From Casuarius casuarius (taxonomy: Eukaryota; Chordata; Aves; Casuariiformes; Casuariidae), in NCBI GenBank assembly GCA_003342895.1, contig PTFA01000276.1:761632-825631 (forward strand): a DNA stretch of 64,000 nt, in the 5' to 3' direction. A model generated the notes under the pieces. The model worked only from the letters and a program-made list of their open reading frames with translations. It had not been told where the DNA came from and did not search any database. How positions within the stretch are numbered: position 1 is the stretch's first letter; each line of letters starts with the position of its first letter. Made by a program: the position numbers and the translations under genes. Of the stretch, positions 32,738-44,200 are shown in pieces.

Positions 32738-33285
32738 TTTTAAGATAGAGTTCCATAATAATATTGCTGTCTGAAGTACTAGAATTTTTTAAGCAGCTTA
32801 GAAAATACAGACTTTGGAACAACCAATGAATTAAAGAGCAGGAAACTATTTAATATTATTTTGCTACAGTTTTTCTTTATTTAACTTTATTTGTCTGGGA
32901 ATCTTATGAGTGCTTCTATTAAGATTAGTGTATTTCTGTCTGGTTTAGAACTGCATTTATGTAGCTTTTCTCTACATCAGATGTTTGGGGAAAAAAGTCT
33001 GATGTCTAGACTGTTATGGCAAGCTGTGTCGGCTAATAAAAGTTATGCTTTCAGTCAAGCCAAGTACTTCCTTGCTGTGCTGTTTTGGTTGAAATTAGAA
33101 GGAGAAGGAAAAGATGTTTTGAAATGGGTTGTTATTATCACTGTAAAGTGGATTTTTTGTTTTTTTGTTTGTTTGTTTGTTTTTTCCACCAAGATTGTCG
33201 AGATCTGAGTATTTCCTGGAAGCAGTTCTTTTATGAAGGAATTAAAATTAAATACATTAAATAAAAACTTCAAATACAAAAATTA
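32738..33285 (+). other. SHLD3: Probable SHLD3 3'UTR
   Basis: Sequence after the SHLD3 stop. A plus-strand AATAAA at 33,260-33,265 is the likely poly(A) signal, giving a 3'UTR of about 540 nt. A GTTT repeat lies at about 33,157-33,186. Confidence 0.5.
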
Positions 33286-33633
33286 AATAATACTTTCCAT
33301 TCCATTCAAACACTGTCTTAATGATGTTATTAGTATTTTTGCAGAAATATTAATGAAAGTTTCAGTGGAAGTTGAATGCTCTAGAATAGTGGACATCTTT
33401 ATTGTTTTCTATTTTATGACTTTTGTACTAATATTTTTTCGGACGCTGCTGGTCTTTGGTCTGTGACCTATGTTGGAGCCTCTAATTATACTGGGGAAGA
33501 GGAAAGCACTAACTTCCACCTGCAAGTCAGGAAATTAAGAATCAGGCTTCTGTCTGTAAGCCTCTATTTGTTGTTGTTATAGAAGGCAATGGTCTCTGAG
33601 GATCTGAATGTGTATTTTGGTGAAGGGCTGAGT

Positions 33634-36265
33634 TCAGTATGACTTTTTGTCATCTGAAAGAAAGAACTGTTTCAAGGTCACGCTGTCCACGCTCACTACC
33701 ATGTTTGGAAGGTCAGTGGAGCAAGTAAGCTGGTATCCATGTAACTGCATGCGTCCGTACTTCTCATAGGGGATCCTATTAACTCCTCTCCAGATAATTC
33801 TGGTGTAGCTGGAGATAAAGGTCTGTGGCATCTGCAAAGAAAAAGGAAAATAGCGAGTAAAGGGTAATCTCAGATTGTTAAATCGTCAAAAAGACTGTTT
33901 CATCGAATTGAAGTGCACATAAGTATAACCTCAGGAGATCCCCCTGTGTGAAAACTAAATAAGCCCCCCATAGGCTTTAACTAGCAGTTTTATTTGTATG
34001 ACATCCTTATGTTGGAATAACAATATTTTATTGTAGAGATTACCTACCATTTTGCAGTTTATAATTTGTGATATTGCTCATGTTTGATTATTGGCGTGTG
34101 TTTCTAAACTTTGACTGAATGTTCAAGGAGTCTTACATTGATATTCAGGGCTTTTATTTGAGATTTAAGATTATCTGTTAGCAAAACTGAAGTGAAACAC
34201 TGGCTAGAGTAACTCAGGATCGTTACTAGTTTTAAAGCTATATCAACAGATTATTTCACTGAAATTGTTTTTCTGGTCTTAAAGATAAGTAGAAACAAAG
34301 TTACTTTTTACAGTTGGAATTTAAAAAGAAGTAATGGGATAGAATGCAGCATGATCTGGATTTTGTTTTATTTAGTGTTGCATTTTGTGTCCATGTTCTT
34401 AAAATTAGCAAGATTTGTTAAACAAGGCTAGGCAGTCCTGCAAAGATACTCTATTTTCTAATATTAATTCAGTAGTGATAAAAAGATACTCTACATACTT
34501 AATTTATATGTTTTAGCTTCATGCAGAGATGATTTTTATTGCTGTTTATTGCTTGTTATCCTTGTTTTAGGCATGTTATTAAACTTGAGCAGCAGCAGTT
34601 TCTTTAGAAAGAGTTAGCAAGTACTAGTTTATGAGCTTACTGTAGAATTGAATACAGTTAGGTAGCTGTCAATACTGCAGTCCTTACTGTAGAATTGAAT
34701 ACAATTAGGTAGCTGTCAATACTGCAGTCCTATTCTGTTTGCTTAATGCACCCAGAGCAGAGGTAAACAAACATTTCGCCAAATACCAGCAGTGATCGGT
34801 GTCTCCTTTCCCAGTGGTAGCTTTCAGTTTTCTGCCACTTTGGGTTGCCTTTTATGCTAATAATGGTACATGCACTGCTAGTTGGGAGCACCTCACTGTA
34901 GAGTAATAAGAAATGAACACCACATTTATTTTCTTTATAAAATTATTACAGTCTTGGGTAGCAACAATGTACAGGCTAAAACATAGAACTTCATTTTGAA
35001 GTGTTCCAGAAATGCTTAGCTCATATGCATATATAATTCATTATCTTTCTTATTCAAATTTCAGTGTTGAATCTGATGCTCTATTTACTCTGTTTCTGTT
35101 TATTTGGGGGCTTTTTATTTACTTTGTTGTTCTAAGCCTTCAGAGGTTGTGTTTTTCAATTTTTCTCTATTACAAAGACAATGTATTTCCTTTTACTTGA
35201 AAACTGAGATCGATTAGTGTCAATGCTAGCAAATTTGCATAGGTCTTCTCTAGGGTAGTGTAAGTTATTGTGAACTACTACTGCCCATTGCATCACACAA
35301 AAATGTATCAAAACAATTGATTATTTTATGCAATTGGAAATGGCGAATGCTGACGTGATACAAGATGCCACAAAAGTACAATAAAGATAAAAGTGCAGTA
35401 CATGGTTCAGCGCAAGGCTGTTGATTAACTTGTGTTCAAGAGAAATCCCAAGGTTTTTTTACTTCGTTTTCAGAAAATATATGTTTTTATATTTCAGAAG
35501 TTCAAAGGAAAGAATAAACAGTGGTTTTTACATATTCAGATCAACACCTAAGGTCACAAATGCTCAGCTCTTATTTGAGTGCTTTTTTCTGAAGGTATAT
35601 GCAAGATTAGGAGCATTGGTTTGCATGAATAGGAAGGAATTCTTTTAGGAAGCAAGATTTCTTATGTGCAATATAAATAAAAATCATGTATTTTTGAGTA
35701 TTGTGAGTTAAAATAGCCTTCTCAACTTCTACTTTCCTAGAATAGGGACTTCTTAATAGTGAGTAAAATCTCAATTTTATTCTGTCAGTATTGATAAAAT
35801 AGTTTTTGTAAGTGGGCTGCCAAGTCTTTTGTTATTGCTTTGCTGGTTTAATTTTAAAATCGTGACTAAAAGAAAAAACAGTTGTATAAATCTGAGATCC
35901 TAAACCTGTAACTCTCTCTTGCATATGTTCTGGGGATTAGGCGGTAAATGGAATGCCATGTATCGTGGAGTGCATGACTGACAGGGTCCGTATTGGTCAT
36001 TAGCCTAGAAGAGTCCACAAAAAGATGAAACCAGTGTATTTCTACAAAAGGCCATGAAACTGTTAACACTACCCTATAATAGATGAAGACCTTTAGCGTT
36101 TTAGATTGAAAGCAGTAAAAACTGGTGTGTCAAGGAAATAAAGCAGAAAGAGCAATGGCATCACCAGTGCTCTTGGATCTCACAGTAGCAGAGAAATTTT
36201 TTAGGCTGAAAATAATGGGATGATCCAAAGAGGTGTTAGCCCCTTTCAAGCCGAGGTTTGGTCCT

Positions 36266-36296
<31 letters not shown>

Positions 36297-38221
36297 ATTT
36301 TTTTTTTTTTTTTAAAAACCTTTATTTTTGTGGAAGGGAGAGCAAGACACAATTATACTTAAAATAAAATCCAAAGATACTTGTTTCATTGACCTCTGGT
36401 TTATTTTCTGATTTCGCAGTGATGAGGCTAACCAAGCCTACTTTATTCACTAATATTCCGGTGACTTGTGAAGAGAGAGATTTGCCAGGTATGTCTTTTC
36501 TACTAACTGGTCATTGTCTACATATTAGCAGATCTATGCCATCCGAGCATCTGTGACTTAGCTGCCACAAGAGTCTTATGCTCTCCCATAGTTTGTAATC
36601 TGAAATGACAGTATGTTATATGAAATAAATATTCTTTTGGTAATGGCTATAGGAAAGTACCAAGGTGCTCCTCTAAAACTCTTGACCTACAACTTTGAAA
36701 ATTTGGTTGGTATATTGTAAACATATGACATCAAAGTTCGAGTGATTAAGACATAATATTCCTGTAGAATATGGGCATGGTGGGGAGCGTATAGGTGGTT
36801 TAATGTAAGATAGGCAAATGCATAAACAAAAGTTTGGAGTTAGTCATCTCTATCTGGAGAAAAATGGCCTTGATAGTTAGAACCAATGCATTAATGCTTA
36901 GACTATGGAAAATGATTTTGCAAGAATCACTGCTATACACTTTATATTTGGTGTATAGAGAGCTGTTAAATCAGAAGTTCATGGGTTGTTCCTCAGTAAT
37001 AGATGCAGTCTAGAAGTCAAGTGTAGGAAAGAGGCAAGGAATGAACCAAGGAAAGGGAATTCTGTTGAAATGCAAAGCAAGTAAGGAGAAAACTTAAGTG
37101 GGGCTGACTAATTCTGTTGTCTGTTGCGCTTCTTACAAGCAGAATTTCCCTTAAAGTTTAATGTTAATTTCAGCAACACCTTTGGGATTGGGCTCTTCAG
37201 CGTGTATACGGAGTGCTTTATTGGGTTCAGATGCCTGAAAGTAAATTATAGTTTATAAGCAGGCATATAGATCTCTAATTTATGCCTAGATACATTGATT
37301 GCAAAACAAATATGTCTAAAATAAATTACATGTAATAAGTGCTTAAATGTTATGACTTACATGTAGACATGGTTCTAGACTTGGAAATATTTTGATTTTA
37401 ACAATTTAATATTTCTACAGGTAATCTATTTAACCAGCTCATGAAAGATGATCCTTCTACTGTAAATGGAGCAGAAACTTTGATGCTAGGAGAAATGCTG
37501 ACTTTGCCTCAGAATTTTGGGTAAGAACAACTTATTAGAACTGCAACATATAATATACAAGGTTTAGGATTCATTTAACAGTAATATGTTTATTACTTTT
37601 TTTTATGAGCATACATCATAGTAATACAGTGAAGTGCTCAGTGGTTTTTAGAAAAAAGAAGCTCGTGGCTTGATTTACAGCATGAAATAAAGATATAAAC
37701 CTATACTGGATAATGTTCATTGTCTGTAGCTTGACTGGGAATGTAATAGGAACTGAAAATTGAGAGAAATTTGTGGCTGTGGGTGAATTTTTACAGTGCT
37801 ATAAACCACAATTCATACTAACAAGGCTTACTCCAGTTAGTTTAGTGGGTACTGAAAGCCATCTTCTTATTCTATTCAGATTCTTTTAGTAAAACTTTCT
37901 GATTTGTTGGTTCTTTTCTGAAATTGTTTCTCTTGGAAGTTTGAAGTATGGATGTGAAATTGCCAGTATACCTTAGGACTTGATCTGGCAATCTCTTAAG
38001 CTGTTCTCACATTTGACTCTTAGGAGGAATTCTATTGGCTTGTGGATACTGGAAAAATAAAAAAAGAGAAAAATGTTCTAAATCATTATATCTGATGCCG
38101 TTCCATAATCATAGCAAATGGGATTCCCATAATAGAATCTCTTGCCTGTAATTTAAGCACTATGCCAACTAAGTGTGCTCTGAGCAGAGTTTACTGTGAC
38201 TTCTACGTAGTCCTCTTCCAT
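33634..38221 (-). CDS. Candidate novel 5-exon gene antisense to and interleaved with TRAPPC13, 138 aa
   Basis: Unrecognised. Five minus-strand segments join in frame: 38221-38195 (MEEDYVEVT), 38048-38011 ([12 protein letters not shown] plus two bases), 37234-37180 (one base then [18 protein letters not shown]), 36004-35906 (33 codons, [18 protein letters not shown]) and 33831-33634 (65 codons then TGA, with [17 protein letters not shown] and [17 protein letters not shown]). The total is 417 nt. Acceptors are strong (TTTTTCCAG, TTTACTTTCAG, GACTCTTCTAG, TTTTTCTTTGCAG). Donors are GTAAAC, GTGAGA, GTGTTG and GTTTAG, the last two weak. The ATG is in a GCCATGG context with an in-frame TAG six codons upstream. 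AATAAA lies at 33403-33398 on the minus strand. Codons end often in G or C, unlike the surrounding introns. The product is basic, rich in Pro and Tyr, with no signal peptide or membrane segment. The donor of exon 1 could instead be at 38,206. Function is unknown. Confidence 0.55.
34636..34729. repeat. Tandem duplication, two 47-bp copies
   Basis: Copies 34,636-34,682 and 34,683-34,729 begin CTTACTGTAGAATTG and end ACTGCAGTC. They differ by one base (G/A inside AATACRATTAGG), indicating a recent duplication. Confidence 0.95.
36262..36313. repeat. (CT)n and poly(T) low-complexity tract
   Basis: A CT dinucleotide run followed by about 16 T residues, roughly 100 bp upstream of TRAPPC13 exon 2. 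It is a simple repeat. Confidence 0.9.
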
Positions 38222-41200
38222 GGCCTTTATAGGCTACCGCTATGTAGCGTTTTAAGAACTGGAGCCAGTAATTGATATAGACAAGGTTGCTGAACAGTTT
38301 CAAAAATTGATAAAAAGAAATTGAACTTAAAGAGGTTTTAGTGGAATGTTCTGTGTTATTTTTGTTTAAAATAATTATTCCTAAATATACTTTTTTTTTT
38401 TCAAACACAGAAATATATTTCTGGGAGAGACATTTTCCAGTTACATTAGTGTACATAATGATAGTAATCAAATTGTCAAGGACATATTGGTAAAGGTATG
38501 TGGAAATACATCTACTTTCTAGATTTATAAAAAATGTATAGAGTGTGTTTTCTGACAGTATCTGGTGCATTTAGCACTGATGCATAGAGTTTAGGAAATA
38601 TCGGTCACATTTTTTTCTAATCCAGAAAATACCCCTGGAAACAAAAAGACATAAAAATAGAAGAGATTATAAAAATCTTTAAACATTAAAATAAAAAGTT
38701 GTGATTGTATCAAAAAAATGGGTAGGCTGTAAAGCTTCTGTAGAGAATTGGTGTAGCAGAACTTCCCCAGCCAAAACAAATTGGAGTTGTATTCTTTACT
38801 GGTTGCACTTTCAATGAGATCATCAAAGCAAGTCTCAGTAAAGCACATATTGATTTGTATTTTACTTGTATTTCAAATGACTTCTTCAGTGCATCATAGG
38901 TTTTGCTTTTTTGTTGAAGAAATAATATGTTGAGAACAGAAATCTTACAAATGTTTCACACTGTGGAACTCAAAAGTAAGTGAAGGTTTTGTGAGCTGCA
39001 TGTTAAAGGACTGGACTCTTTATGTATATTTTTTTAAATTGTCTTTAGCTTTGTCAAGTTCCATGTCTAAGTTGTTGTACATGTGTAAAAGCGTACAGGG
39101 TGCAAAGTTCTCTGTGAAATCTAGTACTTTTCAAAACAAGTTGTTTTTCTTTAGAGTGCTTTACGTAGCTGTGTTTATAACCAATGCTTTGTTTTTCTAT
39201 TCCCAGGCTGATCTTCAGACAAGTTCTCAGCGCTTGAATCTTTCAGCTTCTAGTGCTGCAGTGGCAGAACTTAAACCTGACTGTTGTATTGATGATGTGA
39301 TTCATCATGAAGTAAAGGAAATAGGAACACACATGTAATGTTTTTGAATCTTCTAAATTGCGTTTTTCTCTGAATTTTTTAAATCATTGCAGAGCTATAA
39401 TCAAGCTTAAATGAAACTGCAGCACATGAATACTAAACTGTTTCTACTTTGATAGAGGCATGGAATCTAAAATAGTTCAAAAATTATTTAAAAATCTTTT
39501 TCTTTCAGCTTAGTTTGTGCAGTAAGTTACACTACACAGACGGGAGAGAAGATGTACTTCAGAAAGTTCTTCAAATTTCAGGTATTGTACAGAAGAACAT
39601 TTTGTGCTTGTAATAAGTGGGTAGGTCTGGAAAACTGGCATTTTTAAAACAGTTGATACTTCTAAAATGCTTTTACATTCTGTAAAAATGTATTTGACTT
39701 TGAAAGTTGAACCAGTGAAAGAAGTATTGCTTCAAACTTTACATGAACTGAGGATTTCTAATTACCATGCGCTTTTCAGAAGTAGTAAATATTAATCTCT
39801 TCTCATTGATTGGAAAAGAAAAATCAATGCAAATTTTTTTTTTTTTTTGAAAAATAGTTTTATAGCAGCCAGCCTCATGTTGTTTTTTTTTGTTTTTTTT
39901 GTTTTTTTTTAAACGGAACAAGTATTATCCATTCTGATTTTGACACACTTAACCTTTAAGTTTAAGATTTTGAAATTCTGGTTTTCTTTTAGTATAACTT
40001 TTTTTTTTTTTTTAATGGAACTTAATGGTTTTGGTTTTTTTTTTTTTTTTTTTTTAGGAAACTAGGAAAACAAGTCTAATGTGTTGTATCTTACTAATAG
40101 ACATACAGGTGATCGATGGAGTTGAAACCTTTTGTTCTACCACAAGGATTTCAAGACTTGATTAGAGTAAATGATGAAAGCAGGAAATTACCACTATCTG
40201 TAGACTAGTTCTAGCAGAAAAGAGTACGTTTTAGCCATGTATTTAGTGGATGTTTGTTTTCTGAGACACGTGATGAGACTTGTGGACCCCTTTCCAGAGA
40301 AAGAAGGATTAGGGGACACACTTTACCGAATACATTTTGAGATACTCTTGTGGAGTTTCTGGCAGTACAGAAGCATTATGCCATTTAGACTTGTCTTTTG
40401 CAAGTTACAGATTATTTCGTTTTACTCTTCTAGTCTTATATTCAATCTAGTTACTTTATATTTAGACAAAAGTATTTCACTCTTAAGTTGCTGTGTGCCA
40501 CAGACAAAGAATAGTAGAGAGTGATATTAGTGCTTGTGGGCCTTGAAATGGAAGGTACTGATTAAGCAGGATGTTTCCATGTGATCTTAGGAGATGATCC
40601 CTACCTATTTTTGTGTCATACTCTCCTCTAAAGTCTGCAGTGTTTCTTCATCTTTACTGAAGCTGATTTTTCATGTCTTTGGGTTTTGTCTTATTCTCCT
40701 TGCAAAATTGCTTCCTTTGTTCTCAATTTCTCCATCTTTTGGCCACAGCTGTTTAGTATTCTGTCCCTTTGTTGCCTCCAGGCTCTCTTGGATTGCTCTG
40801 ATGTACGCATCTGTAGGCTTCCAGTTCTTATCTTCTCTCCTTCCCTTGTTCTTTCCAGAGCCTTGTTCAAGCCTGTGGACTTGTCTCCTTTACTGCATTT
40901 GATGTGGGCATTTATGCAGACAAAGTTTTCAGAGGTCTGCGTGCAGATTTTAATTTCTGTATGTTTTATAACTTAATCAAACAAACATGGGTACCTTTAA
41001 TGGCAGGACTCAAAACAGCTAAGGCCATTTATCTGTCAAATTTCAAGCTCTTCCTTCGAAGAAGGAAGCACAAGAATGTCTCAAAACGAATATATATCCT
41101 TTAACACCATTATATGAGTATTCTTTGAAGTATTATCAGACAAATCCTTAGCTGAACAATTTTGGTTCCTATTTTTAAAAGTTTAACATGAGACATGGAG

Positions 41201-44200
41201 ACTCAAGCTGGAAAATCTGAGAACAAAAACCTCAACAGGGTCTTTATAATGGGAATTGATGGCTGCTCTAGTGATAGAGGTGCCACCAGATACTTTATAA
41301 CAGAAAATGCTTTTTATGTTTGACAGATACTCATATTTTGCCATTACGTTTTTCAGAGTCTTTTAAATTGCACTGGTGTTATAGTTTGTTTTCAAATAGC
41401 TCATTTTTCAACCATATACATACTTTTATATTGGCCAATAGTGCCTTTTTGTTCCAAAACTTTCTCTACATAATTAACGCTGTTATGTCTGCATGGAGAA
41501 GGAGTGATACTGTGTAGGGTTTATTTGTGAACCTAACAATAATTATTTGATTTCTAATGGAATGCCATTTGAAATTTACTGGAATTAATTGAAAGACTCA
41601 ATTTATCAGATCAAAGGAAAGAAGTCGAAAATATCAGAATTTAGGGAAATTAATAAGGAACTGACTGAAGAAAAATACTTTAAAAATATAAATAAATTGA
41701 TGTTTTGATTTCCCCCCCCACCCCGACTAAGGAGAGTTATGATTATTTGAAAAATGTGAACATTATGTCTATTACCATGAAAAAAACTCCATGAGGACTC
41801 CTTTTTAACTTTGATTTGTTTAGGCTAAAAATTTCGTTCACAACTCAGAACTTTGTGCTGCATCATGATTGACCTCTTCTTACATGTAAACTACAGAAAA
41901 TTTTTCTTGTGTGAAGCAAGATAGATGTCTTGAGCAAGACAATTTAAGTTTCCTTCCTGACAAGTATAATAGAAGATTATTTCTTTCGGTTACATCAATC
42001 TATATCCCTTTCACAACTGAATGTATTAACTATTTTGAGTTAACTGTAGTGGCTTTATGCACAAAATACAAAAGCTTGGATTAGGGCCAGACTCTTCTCA
42101 GTGGTGCACAGTGATGGGACGAGAGGCGTCGGGCACACACTGAAACACAGCAAGTTCCATCTGAACATGAGGAAAAACTTCTTTACTGTGAGAGTACCAG
42201 AGCACTGGAAGAGGTTGCCCAGAGAGGCCGTGGAGTCGCCATCCTTGGAAACGTTCAAAAGCCGTCTGGACACAATCCTGGGCAACGTGCTCTAGGTGAT
42301 CCTGCTTGAGCAGGGGGGTTGGACGAGATGATCTATAGAGGTCCCTTCCAACCTCAACCATTCTGTGATTCTGAACCAATACTTCATTATCGCCTTTTTA
42401 TCAGAGAATTGTTCTCTCTTGCAGATTTTATGGGATTAAAATGTTCTGGGTTTTTTTCCCCTTAACAATCGTAATAACTGCATTTTTGAGAAGAAAGTCA
42501 ATGCTAGTAATTGTTGCTTAAGCTAATAGCGTGAAACTGATAGTTCATTTATTTTTAGAGAGCCCTCAAGCAAGCTGCTTGCTGCAAAATACTGAGGGAC
42601 TTGTAAATATTTCATGGTTCTTGCTCCCTCTTCAAAGCAAGTGCAGATCACTTCAGGAAACTAGATGATGTGCTGTTATTTTAAAGACATTGATCTAATA
42701 ATCAGTGCACTAGATTTGTCTGCTTTCATAGGAGGAGAGTACTTGAGTGGAGGAGTAGTTATTATCGATATATGAAAACTATTCAGACAGTAGCAAGATA
42801 ATCGTATGTGCAGATAAGAAGTAGCTAGCATATAGTATGAATTGTGTTGAGTTTTTAGGTGAGATGATTCTATCATGCCTTCCATTATGCATCTTTCCTG
42901 CTTAAGATCCTAAAGAAAAAAAAACACTATGGTAAATATCCTAGCACTTACAAACAAACTTTTTTTTTATTCTAAAGATGGCTGAGAAAGCAACTGTAAA
43001 TCTGTCTTTTTTCATTCCATTCAGGTTCTCAAACCACTAGATGTGAAGACTAAATTCTACAATGCTGAGGTAAGTGTGAGCTGTTTATATTTGATCTTGT
43101 TTGGGTGTGACCTTTTTGTTTGGGACTTATTACTTTGCATTAGATGATTGCTAGGTTAAATTCAAAGAGCTTCTTAAATACAAAGTTTCTTAGAAATATA
43201 ATCTTCTCCAAAGGAAAAAAATTAGTTGGTGAGTTATGTATCATTTATTGGAGGAGGAAAAAAAAGAGTGGTATCGTTTATTTTTAACACTTATTTTTAA
43301 CACTTATTTTTACACTTTAGACATCAGAAATCCATTTCACTGTCCTTTTTCGTAAACAGAGGGGAAGAGATGGTATCTAAGGCAAACATGTCAGAAACTT
43401 AATGCAATTGACTGAAAATTTTGTATATTTACTGCTTTCCCATGAACTCAAATATTTGCAATTATAGCTTTCATTCTTAGGGTGATTGAAGAGTACTTGA
43501 CATAAGGTGGATTACTTACACTCAATGCAGATAATTTGCCACACTGTGGAAAATTTTATTTTTCTCTGATGTAGATGTGGTCCCTCTGTAAAATAACTGA
43601 ATGTCTAGGTTTGTGGCAGTGGCACATAGTGCTTCAAAATTAAATGACCTTATATATTCATTAAATATTTATATGGAGTTACTTAACCATCTGTCTTTGA
43701 CTACTTAAAGGGATAGTTTTTTATTTGAAGGTGACACAGACAGTGGAAACTTATATATTACATACAGCATATTTTTTATTTGTGGATGTCCCCTGTGCAT
43801 ATGTGTATTCTATAGGTCTTCTGTAGGGTGTTAACTTTCACAATATCCCTTTAGGAGTAGTTCATAAGATCAGAAATCAGGACATGTGCTTCCATCATTA
43901 TCATTTACTTGCTTTGTGATAATGAGCAACTAATTTAATTTCCTGTGCATCATGTTCTGTATTGTTTGTATGAAGTTTAGACTGATACTTGTAAAATACT
44001 TTAAATGTTTTGTTATAAGCATTAATCTTACTTCATAGCCCCTGAAATATGGTTAACTATTACACTGCTTGCTAGCCATTTGTTTGGAAACTTTCATTAG
44101 TATGCTTAAGTAGTTTGGTTGGAATAATTCAGACAATTTGTGTTAAACTGAGTAGCAAATGCTTTTCTATCCTGTTTGTTCTTAAATAAGCAGGTATATG

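Larger units (their letters stand above)
39582..43024 (+). other. TRAPPC13 intron 6
   Basis: A 3.4-kb intron holding long T-tracts (39,832-39,912, 40,001-40,015, 40,037-40,057) and the CR1 3' end at about 42.08-42.37 kb. No additional exon is recognised. Confidence 0.8.

Noticed and set aside
42098..42379. 93-codon minus-strand ORF
   Set aside because: It is antisense to the CR1 ORF2 remnant and has no independent support.
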